Shown piece after piece: positions 7,997-16,837 of a DNA stretch of 64,000 nucleotides. Under the pieces are notes generated by a model, which had not been told where the DNA came from, ran no database searches, and saw nothing but the letters and a program-made list of their open reading frames with translations. Both the position numbers and the translations under genes were made by a program. Origin of the DNA: Desulfuromusa kysingii (GTDB lineage Bacteria; Desulfobacterota; Desulfuromonadia; Desulfuromonadales; Geopsychrobacteraceae); the NCBI RefSeq assembly GCF_900107645.1, contig NZ_FNQN01000002.1, positions 409,231-473,230 of the forward strand. The letters run 5' to 3'. Every line of letters starts with the position of its first letter. Positions within the stretch are counted from its first letter, which is position 1.

Positions 7997-9436
7997 TTGA
8001 CTCGTAACACCCATCTAAAAAGTCGCTTCCCTTCTTTAAGCTTGCTGTTTCTGGCAATTGTTTTGATTGGAAGCGGTTTTTTTTGGCATACAGATCATCA
8101 GCAGCGACTCCTTAATCAAATCGACAATCAATTATTGTCGACAGCTCAGAATGTGTCGTTTTTTTTCAACAACATTCCGACGGACAGCTCTGCTAAGAAA
8201 TATCTCTGCAAAAGACTGACTGATTTTTCAGCCATGTCAACGGTCTCTTTGAGTCTCTCGATCTACTCCGCTCAAGGAGAGCTACTCTGCCTTACGGAAG
8301 AGGTGGCCTCAAATCAGCGCATGTCTCTGGACAAAAAGATCAATCCCCCAAAAAGCATGACGTTGAAAACCGTCATCACTCCGCAAGGTGAACTGCGTTC
8401 GCTAATATACCCCATCAGCAAGCAGGACACTCCTGCCTTGTCTTTGGTCATCAACCACAATCTAGCAGAGCTGAAAAACCAATCACATCTCTCTGCATTG
8501 ATTCTGCTCCTGATCGGTCTCTCGATTTTCACTGTCTTTACTGTCTTGCAGCAGAGAGTTAAAAAGGCAAACCTGGCAGTAATTAAACGCTTGGCCCTGC
8601 AGATGGGACGCGCCGACGAAGAGGATCATCCAGCGTCATTTGTTGTCCCCACATCCGTCGAGCCCGAGATCCAGGAGTTAGCTTCCAGCTACAATCACAT
8701 GATGACACGCAGGGAAGATATTCTCCGCAGAGCCCATCAATTTACCGCGGATGTCACCCATGAATTACGGACACCATTAACAATTTTACGCGGTGAAACA
8801 GAGCTTGCCCTCAGAAATGGAAGAGATCCCAAACGGTTGCGCCAGGTCTTGGAGTCAAACCTTGAAGAAATCAGCCGCATGAGCTACCTGATTGAGGACT
8901 TACTGCTATTATCAAAAGGTGATTTAGGTGAAATTCCATTAAAGAAAGAACCCCTCCTGCTCAACGAATTAATTATTGAACTGCACCACCAGGCACAGCT
9001 CCTGGCAACGGCTAAAAACATTAAGGTTGAATTGCATTGCCCTAAAGAGTTGGCATTTCTTAGAGCTGACAGCTTGCGCTTGCGACAAGTGTTTTTAAAC
9101 CTGCTGACAAATGCAATTAAATACACTCCTGACGATGGCGATGTTTCAATCACCTTGAGTTTTGACGAACAATATGCGGTGATCACAATTACTGATACCG
9201 GCATAGGGATAGGCAGCGAGCATTTAGAAACAATCTTTGACCGTTTTTATCGGGTCAACAAAACCAAAAACCGCAATGATGGTGGATCAGGGCTTGGTCT
9301 GGCAATTGTCAAATGGATTGTTGAAGCTCACCATGGATCGGTCAAAGTCAGCTCGTCCCTAGGTCAAGGTAGCAGTTTTACAGTGACCTTGCCCCGACTC
9401 TCTGATTCAGAAACACTGGTTACCGTTGATCAATAG
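7997..9436 (+). CDS. HAMP-type sensor histidine kinase (CusS-like)
   Basis: A 479-residue inner-membrane kinase with a TTG start directly after the regulator's TAA, so the two are translationally coupled. Membrane segment 1 is about residues 14-30, a roughly 130-residue periplasmic sensor follows, and segment 2 is about 167-187. Then come a HAMP linker and a HisKA domain with H255 in FTADVTHELRTPL. The HATPase boxes are NLLTNAIKYTP, DTGIGIG and GGSGLGLAI. All catalytic elements are intact. The sensor domain has no motif I recognise. Confidence 0.9.
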   Translation: MTRNTHLKSRFPSLSLLFLAIVLIGSGFFWHTDHQQRLLNQIDNQLLSTAQNVSFFFNNIPTDSSAKKYLCKRLTDFSAMSTVSLSLSIYSAQGELLCLTEEVASNQRMSLDKKINPPKSMTLKTVITPQGELRSLIYPISKQDTPALSLVINHNLAELKNQSHLSALILLLIGLSIFTVFTVLQQRVKKANLAVIKRLALQMGRADEEDHPASFVVPTSVEPEIQELASSYNHMMTRREDILRRAHQFTADVTHELRTPLTILRGETELALRNGRDPKRLRQVLESNLEEISRMSYLIEDLLLLSKGDLGEIPLKKEPLLLNELIIELHHQAQLLATAKNIKVELHCPKELAFLRADSLRLRQVFLNLLTNAIKYTPDDGDVSITLSFDEQYAVITITDTGIGIGSEHLETIFDRFYRVNKTKNRNDGGSGLGLAIVKWIVEAHHGSVKVSSSLGQGSSFTVTLPRLSDSETLVTVDQ

Positions 9437-9527
9437 ATGATGCCTGTGCAATTAAAATTCAGGGCTTTAAAATTCCTTATACTTTAGGGGTTCACTTTTT
9501 TTCCCGGATCATGTATCTTTTTCTTTA

Positions 9528-9593
9528 GAAGCCTCTTCGGAAGCTTCTTGCCCCGAAGACCTACCCCCCCTCCAGGTCTTTGGGGCTTTTTTT
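9528..9593 (+). terminator. tandem hairpins and T-run after the two-component pair
   Basis: Two stem-loops follow the kinase gene. The first (9528-9547) has an 8-base stem with one mismatch around a TTCG loop. The second (9550-9562 with 9574-9586) is a 13-base stem with one G-T pair and is followed by seven T (9587-9593), a standard rho-independent terminator. The rest of the 312-base gap (9594-9748) leads to the next kinase and shows no ORF or clear promoter. Confidence 0.85.
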
Positions 9594-9748
9594 ATCCAAA
9601 TTGAACCCAGTGGCAATTCTGCACCTTTTTCTAAAAAGATCAATTAAGGCGATGGTTGCTATAGCACTGTCATCACCGTTGGTGCAAAAAATAAGAAATT
9701 GCGTATCTGCACAGTGTAATGCTCAATTATAGGTGTTAGTCTGAATAA

Positions 9749-11116
9749 ATGCGCATAACTGTAAAACAACAAGTTCTCTTAGCTCCGGCGACCATCCTGG
9801 TCTTATTGATTCTACTGCTTGCTTTTATGCAGTACACTTACTGGGATTTGTCATTTAAGCGTCGGGAAGCCAAGGCCATCGGCACGACCTTTGTTGCCGT
9901 TGCAGAAGCGGATATGGCCGCAAGAAGATTACATGTTTTGTTGCGGACCATGCAACATACGGGGATGGCCGCTCCTGAAGAGATGGCTTTGGTTGCTGAT
10001 CTCTATGAACGCATGCTTGATTCGATTAGTCGCATCAAACCATTTGGCCCTCTCGTTGGTTCAGGACACCTCGCCTCATTGCTTGAACTTGCCGAAAACC
10101 TTAACCCTGCAGACAGCCCTGAGACCGAGCAAACGGCAGAATCGTTTGCGCGTTTCAGAGCAGAGCTCTCTGCGTTATCTAACATCACTCAAATCTATCG
10201 CAATCAATCACGCGTAGCACAAGAACAAGATATCAACCAACTCGTCGAAAGAACGGCAACAGTCTCCATGTCAGTCCTAGTGCTCGCAATCTTGCTAGGA
10301 TTATTGATTTCAGGCTACTTTAGCCGGCGCATTCTCAACCGGGTGCAGAACCTTTCTCAAAATGCGGCGAGTATTGCAGACGGAAAGTTGGAAATACCTC
10401 CGGCACCGGATCGGATCCGGGACGAGCTGGACACCTTGGCGGTATCAATCAACCGGATGACAAAACGGTTGGTACAAGTCGTTGGAACAGAAAAACTTCT
10501 TGAAGGTGCGGAGGAAGAACGACGTCGAATCGCCATGGACCTGCATGACCAATCGCTGTCCGACCTGTCGACGATATTGCGTGGCTTGCAGAATCTGAGA
10601 GAAAATCAGTCAGATCCAAGAGCGCATGAGAAAACCCAAAAATTGGAACAGGATCTCGAGCGGGCCATTGCAAACCTACGTGAAATTATGAACAACCTAC
10701 ATCCGCAAATCCTCGACATTCTCGGTCTGGGAGCAGCACTCGAAGCTCACCTTGAACAGCATTGCAATACCGAAGATCTGCCCGAATATCATCTTTACAT
10801 CGACCCGGAAAGCAACACACTAGACTTAGGCCGACTCAAACAATTGGCCCTCTACAGAATTGCCATTGAAGCAATTCAAAACGTGATTAAACACGCCGGG
10901 GCAACGCGTTATGAAGTCAACTTAGAGATCTGTGAGCAGACTCTCGTTTTATCCATTGAAGACAACGGCAAAGGAATGCTGGATCAAAACGGTTCCAACC
11001 CGGGACGTGGATTAAATAATATTCGTGAAAGAGCGCGGGCAATCTCTGCCACCGTTGAGTGGAAACCCTCACGGTTCTCCAGTGGCACCCGTTTTGAACT
11101 CACGCTGCCCTGTTAA
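9749..11116 (+). CDS. NarX/UhpB-type (HisKA_3) sensor histidine kinase
   Basis: A 455-residue membrane kinase. Transmembrane segments lie at about 10-30 and 172-192, with a helical periplasmic domain of about 140 residues between them, then HAMP (about 192-245). The dimerisation/phosphoacceptor helix reads EEERRRIAMDLHDQ with H266, the HisKA_3 signature. The HATPase domain ends with EDNGKGM and GRGLNNIRERA. This kinase class pairs with NarL-type regulators, and one begins 20 bases downstream. The periplasmic part does not show the NarX nitrate-binding motif, so the ligand is unknown. Confidence 0.9.
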   Translation: MRITVKQQVLLAPATILVLLILLLAFMQYTYWDLSFKRREAKAIGTTFVAVAEADMAARRLHVLLRTMQHTGMAAPEEMALVADLYERMLDSISRIKPFGPLVGSGHLASLLELAENLNPADSPETEQTAESFARFRAELSALSNITQIYRNQSRVAQEQDINQLVERTATVSMSVLVLAILLGLLISGYFSRRILNRVQNLSQNAASIADGKLEIPPAPDRIRDELDTLAVSINRMTKRLVQVVGTEKLLEGAEEERRRIAMDLHDQSLSDLSTILRGLQNLRENQSDPRAHEKTQKLEQDLERAIANLREIMNNLHPQILDILGLGAALEAHLEQHCNTEDLPEYHLYIDPESNTLDLGRLKQLALYRIAIEAIQNVIKHAGATRYEVNLEICEQTLVLSIEDNGKGMLDQNGSNPGRGLNNIRERARAISATVEWKPSRFSSGTRFELTLPC

Positions 11117-11136
11117 GATGAATTCAGGAGAAAAGC

Positions 11137-11892
11137 ATGCAACCTCTGAATATTCTGATCGCTGAAGACAACCCTAAAGATTTTGAATTTCTAAAACTAT
11201 TACTTAACGAGTGGGAAGAACCCGTCAACATCACTCGGGCACCCAATGGCAGCACCGCTCTGGAAATAGGGCTATTACGCGACAATCCTCTAGTCATCAG
11301 CGACATTCAAATGCCGGAGATGAACGGAATTGATTTTGCCAAAAAACTTTGGCAGGTACAGCCGAAAGCTCGGATTGTTTTCTGGAGCCAATTTAAAGAT
11401 GAAATGTATGTCCGCGCTCTGGTGAAAATTGTCCCTCCAGAGACAGTATACGGTTATATTCTGAAATCGAGTCCCAGAGAGCGGATTGTTTCCGCCATTC
11501 GCACGGTATTGTTAGATGAACAATGTTGGATTGCTCCGGAAGTCCGGAAAGTTCAAGGTCGAGCTGGACATAGCTTGACAGCATTATCTGATATCGAATA
11601 TGAAGCGCTGCTCGACATATCCTTAGGATTAACTGATAACCTCATTGCACAACGTCGCTATCTATCACGCCGAGGGGTGCAAAGTCGTCTTAATTCCCTT
11701 TACAATAAACTGGGGATTGATCAGGAACAGTTCCAAAGTGAAAAATTTGGCGACTCCTTCAATTTACGTAATCGGGCAGTTTCAGTCTCAATCGCTCGAG
11801 GTCTGATTAATGCATTTGAAATGGAAACGGAAGAAAAAGAGTTTCAAAACTGGTTTAAACTCTTCCGGCGCACCCATAAGTCTAAAGATTAG
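11137..11892 (+). CDS. NarL/LuxR-like response regulator
   Basis: A 251-residue regulator. The receiver has acidic residues E10-D11, phospho-acceptor D56 in LVISDIQMPEMNG and K110 in YILKSS. After a linker, residues about 163-210 form a helix-turn-helix of LuxR type, though divergent (LSDIEYEALLDISLGLTDN, then SRRGVQSRLNSLYNKLG). An extra tail of about 35 residues follows. It is the evident partner of the HisKA_3 kinase just upstream. Targets are unknown. Confidence 0.85.
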   Translation: MQPLNILIAEDNPKDFEFLKLLLNEWEEPVNITRAPNGSTALEIGLLRDNPLVISDIQMPEMNGIDFAKKLWQVQPKARIVFWSQFKDEMYVRALVKIVPPETVYGYILKSSPRERIVSAIRTVLLDEQCWIAPEVRKVQGRAGHSLTALSDIEYEALLDISLGLTDNLIAQRRYLSRRGVQSRLNSLYNKLGIDQEQFQSEKFGDSFNLRNRAVSVSIARGLINAFEMETEEKEFQNWFKLFRRTHKSKD

Positions 11893-12006
11893 TCCCCCTG
11901 CCAGCACCATAAAAATATACCCTTTCAATGGATCATCACGGCATTCAGCGGTAACCTGTTGTTCCGGTTTCCTGGTCCCCTCTTGTCTTAAACTCACCAC
12001 CATGAT

Positions 12007-12023
12007 AAAAGGTCTTACCAAAG
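12007..12023. promoter_or_regulatory. candidate operator of the FadR/GntR regulator
   Basis: AAAAGGTCTTACCAAAG contains the core GGT-CTT-ACC, the GGT-N3-ACC dyad bound by FadR-subfamily regulators such as PdhR, LldR and FadR. It sits 15 bases before the regulator's ATG and just ahead of its GGAG ribosome site, where binding would block expression. Autoregulation is inference from position and match. Confidence 0.6.
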
Positions 12024-12038
12024 AAACCGGAGACAAAT

Positions 12039-12776
12039 ATGACCACAGTTTTTAAGCCAATCCGCCCTAAAAAACTTTCTGAAGAAATTGTTGAACAGAT
12101 TAAAGAATTGATTTCGCGGGGAGACCTCGGTCCAGGACAACGCATTCCGTCAGAGCGTGAATTGGCTACATTTCTCGGCGTCAGTCGTCCGTCTGTCAGA
12201 GAAGCAATCATGGTTCTTGAGGCCATGGGATTTCTCGAATCACGTCAGGGGGGTGGCACCTATGTTCGTTCACTTGCAGATGTGACCATGGCCGATCCCC
12301 TGGCTAATATGGTTGAACAGCGCGACCCGCGAATGCTGTACGCTTTAACAGAAGTTCGTATTGGTCTGGAAACCTGGTCTGCTTATCTTGCTGCCAAGCG
12401 CGCAGAACAACCCGAACTGGATCGGTTACGTGAGCTGTACAACATCATGGAAAAGCAATCTAGTGGTAATGGTTGGGACCCTGAGATAGATTTCCAGTTT
12501 CACCTGACCATCACCGCTGCAACACATAATACCCTGCAGATCCATGTTCTGAATACGATCCAGAAACTCTTTCAGACAACTATCATGGTAGCTTTAGGTG
12601 AATTCTACAGCAAAGAGGGATACATTGAGCAGCTACTGAATCATCATCGTGAAATTCTTGAAGCAATTGAAGCGCGCGATCCCGAACGGGCGCGGGAGTG
12701 GATGTTAAAACATTTGACTCTCGTGGAAGAGAAGCTAGCTATTTTTCTACAAAAAAAACATCCTGAAACCGTCTGA
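12039..12776 (+). CDS. FadR-subfamily GntR transcriptional regulator (FCD domain)
   Basis: A 245-residue cytoplasmic repressor-like protein. Residues about 10-75 form the GntR winged helix (PGQRIPSERELATFLGVSRPSVREA, then the wing GGGTYV). Residues about 95-225 form the all-helical FCD ligand domain with the expected metal-site histidines (FHLTITAATHN and NHHREI). Members sense small organic acids such as lactate, pyruvate, glycolate or acyl-CoA. No target metabolic gene adjoins it, so the effector is unknown. A matching operator overlaps its leader. Confidence 0.9.
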   Translation: MTTVFKPIRPKKLSEEIVEQIKELISRGDLGPGQRIPSERELATFLGVSRPSVREAIMVLEAMGFLESRQGGGTYVRSLADVTMADPLANMVEQRDPRMLYALTEVRIGLETWSAYLAAKRAEQPELDRLRELYNIMEKQSSGNGWDPEIDFQFHLTITAATHNTLQIHVLNTIQKLFQTTIMVALGEFYSKEGYIEQLLNHHREILEAIEARDPERAREWMLKHLTLVEEKLAIFLQKKHPETV

Positions 12777-12779
12777 CTC

Positions 12780-13637
12780 TCACCTCTTGACACACCGTTC
12801 CGGCTCTTCAAGGTCAGAACATGACATGGTTCTATTGCGACCATTTTTTTTAGCAAAATAAAGGGCCTTATCTGCCTGTCCCAGCAGAGAATGGACCGAA
12901 TCAATTTCTGGACACACCGAAGAAACCCCCAGACTGACGGTGACCCGTATCGCTTGACTAGGCTTGTCGGCGGTTTCCATGATAATGTCGGCATTCGCAA
13001 TTTTCAGCCGCAAATTCTCGGCGACAATCAGCGCCGCTGCAGTTTCGGTATGAGGGAGAATGACCAGAAGTTCTTCCCCACCATAACGACAAACGACATC
13101 AGAATCACGGACAGTAGCAACAATCAACTCCGCAAGTCGCTTGAGAACAAGATCCCCGACTTGATGCCCCCACCCATCGTTGACTTTTTTAAAGTAATCG
13201 ACATCCAGCATGATTATCGAGAGAGGCTCTTTGTAGCGTTTTGCCCGTTGGAATTCCCCCTGTAACCTGATTTTCATATAGCGACGATTACAAACTTCCA
13301 TCAAAGGATCGGTGATACATTCGTGTTCCAATTCGCAGTTTCTTTTGATCGCATTGGACGTTTGCAACGATAAAGAAGTCACAAGAAAAACAAAAACAGC
13401 ACCGAAAAAGAAAATCCCCGGAACAATAAAATCGACAGAACCCCGATATGAGTCAAAATAACTAACGGTATAAGCGAAGTAGCCACAGATAAACAGGAGA
13501 ACAAGTATTCTCAGAGCTCCCCACCAGCGGCGCATATTACCCGCAGGCAACTCTGAAATTAACCTCTTAACCGGCCAGAGAGATAATATCATCACCGCCA
13601 TTGCGAACAAGAGAAGAAGGTTTTTCAAAACAAACAT
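12780..13637 (-). CDS. membrane diguanylate cyclase (GGDEF)
   Basis: A 285-residue protein with three N-terminal membrane segments (about 3-22, 40-62 and 70-92), a short coiled linker and a C-terminal GGDEF domain. The active-site loop is R-Y-G186-G-E-E-L190, and an inhibitory I-site RDSD (177-180) stands five residues before it, so product inhibition by cyclic di-GMP is expected. There is no separate sensor domain beyond the membrane part. It converges on the FadR-type gene with a 3-base gap. Confidence 0.9.
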   Translation of the reverse strand: MFVLKNLLLLFAMAVMILSLWPVKRLISELPAGNMRRWWGALRILVLLFICGYFAYTVSYFDSYRGSVDFIVPGIFFFGAVFVFLVTSLSLQTSNAIKRNCELEHECITDPLMEVCNRRYMKIRLQGEFQRAKRYKEPLSIIMLDVDYFKKVNDGWGHQVGDLVLKRLAELIVATVRDSDVVCRYGGEELLVILPHTETAAALIVAENLRLKIANADIIMETADKPSQAIRVTVSLGVSSVCPEIDSVHSLLGQADKALYFAKKNGRNRTMSCSDLEEPERCVKR

Positions 13638-13816
13638 ATTTTTTCTTCAGGAAAAGTGTTAGCCAATCCAAATAAACATACCGTAAATTTTAATAAATTA
13701 AAACTAAAAGTTACTTTATATGTATTTTAATATGCTTTTTTGACTGCTGCTGTTTTACAAGTATGCTAAATTAGAAAGCTAACCTATTTCATCTTCGTTA
13801 CATTTTGGATTTTCTT

Positions 13817-14116
13817 ATGGATATACAGTCAATTTATCAAAAAACGATCTCACAGTGGGGCAAAGAAGCTCAATACGACCAGATGGTCGAAGAGTGTGCT
13901 GAACTGATTACGGCGCTCAAACACTTTCGCCGGGGCAAGGTGAATCAGCAAGTTGTTATTGATGAACTGGCTGACGTCACCTTGATGCTAGGTCAATTAA
14001 GATGGATGTTTGGTGCGGCAGAGGTTGATAGTGCTGTGCAGAAAAAATTGCTAAAGCTCAACCAGTTGATGGAAGGACTCAAACAACACAAACAGGAGAC
14101 GAATAATGGCGATTAA
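13817..14116 (+). CDS. MazG-like nucleotide pyrophosphohydrolase
   Basis: A 99-residue all-helical protein from ATG 13817; a TTG at 13805 would add four residues. The metal-binding pattern of MazG/HisE-like enzymes is visible as VEECAEL, then DELADV about 30 residues later. Such proteins hydrolyse (d)NTPs to the monophosphate and pyrophosphate, cleaning up unwanted nucleotides. Its end overlaps the bcp start by 11 bases, so the two are co-translated. Exact substrate unknown. Confidence 0.8.
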   Translation: MDIQSIYQKTISQWGKEAQYDQMVEECAELITALKHFRRGKVNQQVVIDELADVTLMLGQLRWMFGAAEVDSAVQKKLLKLNQLMEGLKQHKQETNNGD

Positions 14117-14573
14117 AGAAGGCTCCCCAGCACCGGACTTTAACTTATCGGGCAGTGATGGAAAAGAACATCACCTCAATGACTATCGGGGGAAAATGCT
14201 GATTGTTTACTTTTATCCGAAGGACAACACTTCCGGTTGCACCAAAGAATCCTGCGCCTTTGCAGAGATGTTTTCGGAACTGCAAGCGATGGAGATCAAC
14301 CTTCTGGGAATCAGCAAAGACAGCCTGACATCGCACGATAAATTCATCTCTAAATTCAATCTCCCCTTCACCCTCATCTCTGACCCTGACAAAGTGATGA
14401 TGCAGGAATATGAGGCCTGGGGAGAGAAAAAAACCTATGGGAAAGTCAGCGTTGGTTGTATCCGTTCCACGGTCCTGATTTCTGCCAATGGCACTGTCCT
14501 TAAACACTGGCCCCACGTCAGGAAAGCCGCAGATCATCCGCAACAGGTTCTGGATTTCATAAAGGGGCTCTGA
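14106..14573 (+). CDS. bcp: thioredoxin-dependent peroxiredoxin (Bcp family)
   Basis: A 155-residue peroxiredoxin that reduces hydrogen peroxide and organic hydroperoxides using thioredoxin. The peroxidatic cysteine is C45 in DNTSGCTKESC, and C50 five residues later is the resolving cysteine, the arrangement of Bcp/PrxQ proteins. There is no signal peptide. It overlaps the MazG-like gene and is followed four bases later by the MaoC gene, forming a three-gene transcript. Confidence 0.92.
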   Translation: MAIKEGSPAPDFNLSGSDGKEHHLNDYRGKMLIVYFYPKDNTSGCTKESCAFAEMFSELQAMEINLLGISKDSLTSHDKFISKFNLPFTLISDPDKVMMQEYEAWGEKKTYGKVSVGCIRSTVLISANGTVLKHWPHVRKAADHPQQVLDFIKGL

Positions 14574-14576
14574 CCT

Positions 14577-15062
14577 ATGGATACCACCGAACAAATCAGG
14601 CAGTTTTTGGACTTTTTACAACCTCAGCTGGGACAGGAAGTTCATGTTGGTCCCTGGTTAGAAATTGACCAGCAAAGGATTGATCAGTTTGCCGCAGTCA
14701 CCGGAGATCAACAATGGATTCACGTCGATCCAGAGCGGGCCCAAAAGGAGTCCCCATACGGCTCGACGATCGCCCATGGCTATCTGACCCTATCTCTGCT
14801 CCCCTATCTGACCGAAAGTAATCATCCTGATTTTTTTCAGAACAATTATCCAGGGATGAAATACCGAGTTAATTATGGTTTAAACCGGGTCCGATTTCCG
14901 GCACCGGTCAAGGTCGGAGCAAAGATCCGGGCGAGGACAACAATTCAATCGGCAGAACAAATCGGCGGAGCAGTGCAAATTTGTTACATTATTACGATAG
15001 ATATTCAAGGTGAAAACAAACCGGCATGCAGCGCCGAATTTCTGGCGCGACTTTATCCTTAG
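14577..15062 (+). CDS. MaoC-family (R)-specific enoyl-CoA hydratase-like protein
   Basis: A 161-residue hotdog-fold protein. The hydratase-2 motif is present: QQWIHVDPERA followed by GSTIAHGYLTLSL, giving the catalytic Asp/His pair. Members hydrate (R)-enoyl-CoA in fatty-acid or polyhydroxyalkanoate metabolism. It is the last gene of the mazG-bcp-maoC run, and the link to oxidative defence is not obvious. Confidence 0.88.
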   Translation: MDTTEQIRQFLDFLQPQLGQEVHVGPWLEIDQQRIDQFAAVTGDQQWIHVDPERAQKESPYGSTIAHGYLTLSLLPYLTESNHPDFFQNNYPGMKYRVNYGLNRVRFPAPVKVGAKIRARTTIQSAEQIGGAVQICYIITIDIQGENKPACSAEFLARLYP

Positions 15063-15215
15063 AACTAAAAGCTTTAACGCAGAGGCAGAGAGTAGCAGAG
15101 AAGTGCATATTTTTTAAACCAGATGAATTGCCCTTCCTGGAGTCTTGGTGGCCAGCGTCTGTCTATAATATTTTTTTTTCCACACGCTGCGATCTCAGGT
15201 CCTCTCTGTTAAAAA

Positions 15216-16040
15216 TTATTTTTTTGCCAACGCATAGATTTCTGCATAGATAGTGTGGGGATCAAGATGGTTTGCCGTAGCAATCTCTTTCATCGATTGT
15301 TGTGGCTCGGCCGTTATACTCTTCAGTGCCAACCCGTGAGCAATAACCTTCGGGTCTAATTGATACATTTCACATATCTGTGCCAAAGTTCGATTTCCAG
15401 TACCACCAGGGGCCTCTTCGGGCATCTCATTGGCTGCCCCCTTACTCCCAGGTTTCATTGCTGCATAAATCTGTTGCGGTGAAACACCATTTGCTTCAGC
15501 AATTTCCTGCATTGTCTGTGCTGCCGAGTCCACAGTTATCCCGGCTTGTTTTAGCAATGCCATACTTTCGTCCAGATCAACTTTAACTTTATCCACAAAA
15601 TCCGCAAGTGGCGACAATTCCGCATGACCATAAGGAGGCTCACCATAGTAAAGATTCGCTTTCTCGGTGATTGCTGCTCCAAAATTAATGATTGAACTCA
15701 TGGGGGGAATCCCCGCCAAAGTTCCGAAAAAAACAACCAAAGTCACAAGTAATGAAATATTAAAATCAGCCGTAAAGATTCGCAGTTGTTTTGACTTGTT
15801 CTGCAGATAACTGATCATCGCTTTCCAGTTGTAATAAACATGCAACAGAATCGAGACCAACAAAAGCACCCCAAGATTAATATGAACCGCTCCCCAGTCT
15901 TCCTTAGTAAGCGACCACAATCGGTACCCAGCCCAGTATGCGACACGACCGGAAGGAACAATATAGAGAATGATACTGGTCACCATCAGCAGCACAAAAG
16001 AAATTAAAGCCGTCAGCGATGTAATCCTGCGCATATTCAT
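15216..16040 (-). CDS. DUF4405 membrane protein with C-terminal repeats
   Basis: A 274-residue protein with three membrane segments (about 7-28, 50-70, 92-112). Histidines in HINLGVLLLVSILLHVYYNWK match the cytochrome-b561-like DUF4405 family, which may bind haem. After about residue 135 a soluble domain carries three related helical units: MQEIAEANGVSPQQIYAAM, then LAQICEMYQLDPKVIAHGL, then MKEIATANHLDPHTIYAEI. The repeat is my own reading. ATG 16040 follows GGGAG. It is single, with no redox partner gene beside it. Function unknown. Confidence 0.75.
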   Translation of the reverse strand: MNMRRITSLTALISFVLLMVTSIILYIVPSGRVAYWAGYRLWSLTKEDWGAVHINLGVLLLVSILLHVYYNWKAMISYLQNKSKQLRIFTADFNISLLVTLVVFFGTLAGIPPMSSIINFGAAITEKANLYYGEPPYGHAELSPLADFVDKVKVDLDESMALLKQAGITVDSAAQTMQEIAEANGVSPQQIYAAMKPGSKGAANEMPEEAPGGTGNRTLAQICEMYQLDPKVIAHGLALKSITAEPQQSMKEIATANHLDPHTIYAEIYALAKK

Positions 16041-16229
16041 GATTTACAAACTCCCTTGACATTAATAAGTTTGTGAAACATAGCAAAGTTCGAATATTTA
16101 TGGGGTTAAGTTTTGTAAAATAGATACAGCATCTTGCTAAGTTCAGAACACCATAAACCTTGTAAGTATAAACAATAAAGTTCAGATAAATATTGCGTTC
16201 AAATTCTATAAATATATTTATTTATGAAA

Positions 16230-16745
16230 TCAGACGGTTTTCAATCTTCCACCACATTGCTGGTGGGTATATCTTCTATTCCGATTCAAGCGCCTGACCC
16301 GATGGAATTCAGTGCCGCACTTTTGACAGACCGCAACCAGTTTCAACCGCTGTTGATGTAGATCTTTTACTGCTTCACTTTCACCAGAACTCTTAGCTGA
16401 AATACCCAAAGCATTGGTCCATAACTTCCAAGACGGACCATGTGCTCGCTGATAAGGTTGTGAACCTGCTTTGCGGCTTAAATAGTCGCAGGCATGGGCA
16501 ACTTCATGGAGAAAGGTCTGCTTCAAATTTTCAGGTTCTTGTGCAAATTGAAGACGGATGCAGACAGGCTCCCCACCCCTGGAAACATAAGCTCCCAATC
16601 GACGAGTTGCATGACTTTTCTTGATTGGAATTGTCGCAATTTTCTCAAGAAACCCTGCTTTAGATGCGTTTAAAAGCATCCCTTCTACAGCTAATTCTAT
16701 CTGTTGCCAAAGATTTAATGCGTCGGCATATTGTTTAACTGTCAT
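16230..16745 (-). CDS. SprT-like zinc metallopeptidase domain protein
   Basis: A 171-residue protein with the zincin motif HEVAHACDY in the middle and a C-terminal zinc ribbon (VCQKCGTEFHR, then HQQCGG). This is the SprT/Spartan arrangement. Eukaryotic Spartan cleaves DNA-protein crosslinks; the role of bacterial SprT is unclear. The start is ATG 16745, with a TTG two codons earlier also possible. Confidence 0.82.
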   Translation of the reverse strand: MTVKQYADALNLWQQIELAVEGMLLNASKAGFLEKIATIPIKKSHATRRLGAYVSRGGEPVCIRLQFAQEPENLKQTFLHEVAHACDYLSRKAGSQPYQRAHGPSWKLWTNALGISAKSSGESEAVKDLHQQRLKLVAVCQKCGTEFHRVRRLNRNRRYTHQQCGGRLKTV

Positions 16746-16837
16746 GTTCAATCCGTTAAAAATATTGAATAACTGCTACGACTCAAAAAAACCAATAACC
16801 AGTACCGTTATTAGTCGTTATCTGCAATGATAAATCC

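Noticed and set aside
15063..15215. Short GCAGAGGCAGAGAGTAGCAGAG repeat-like stretch after the MaoC gene
   Set aside because: Too short and irregular to call a repeat family; no second copy was noticed in the window.
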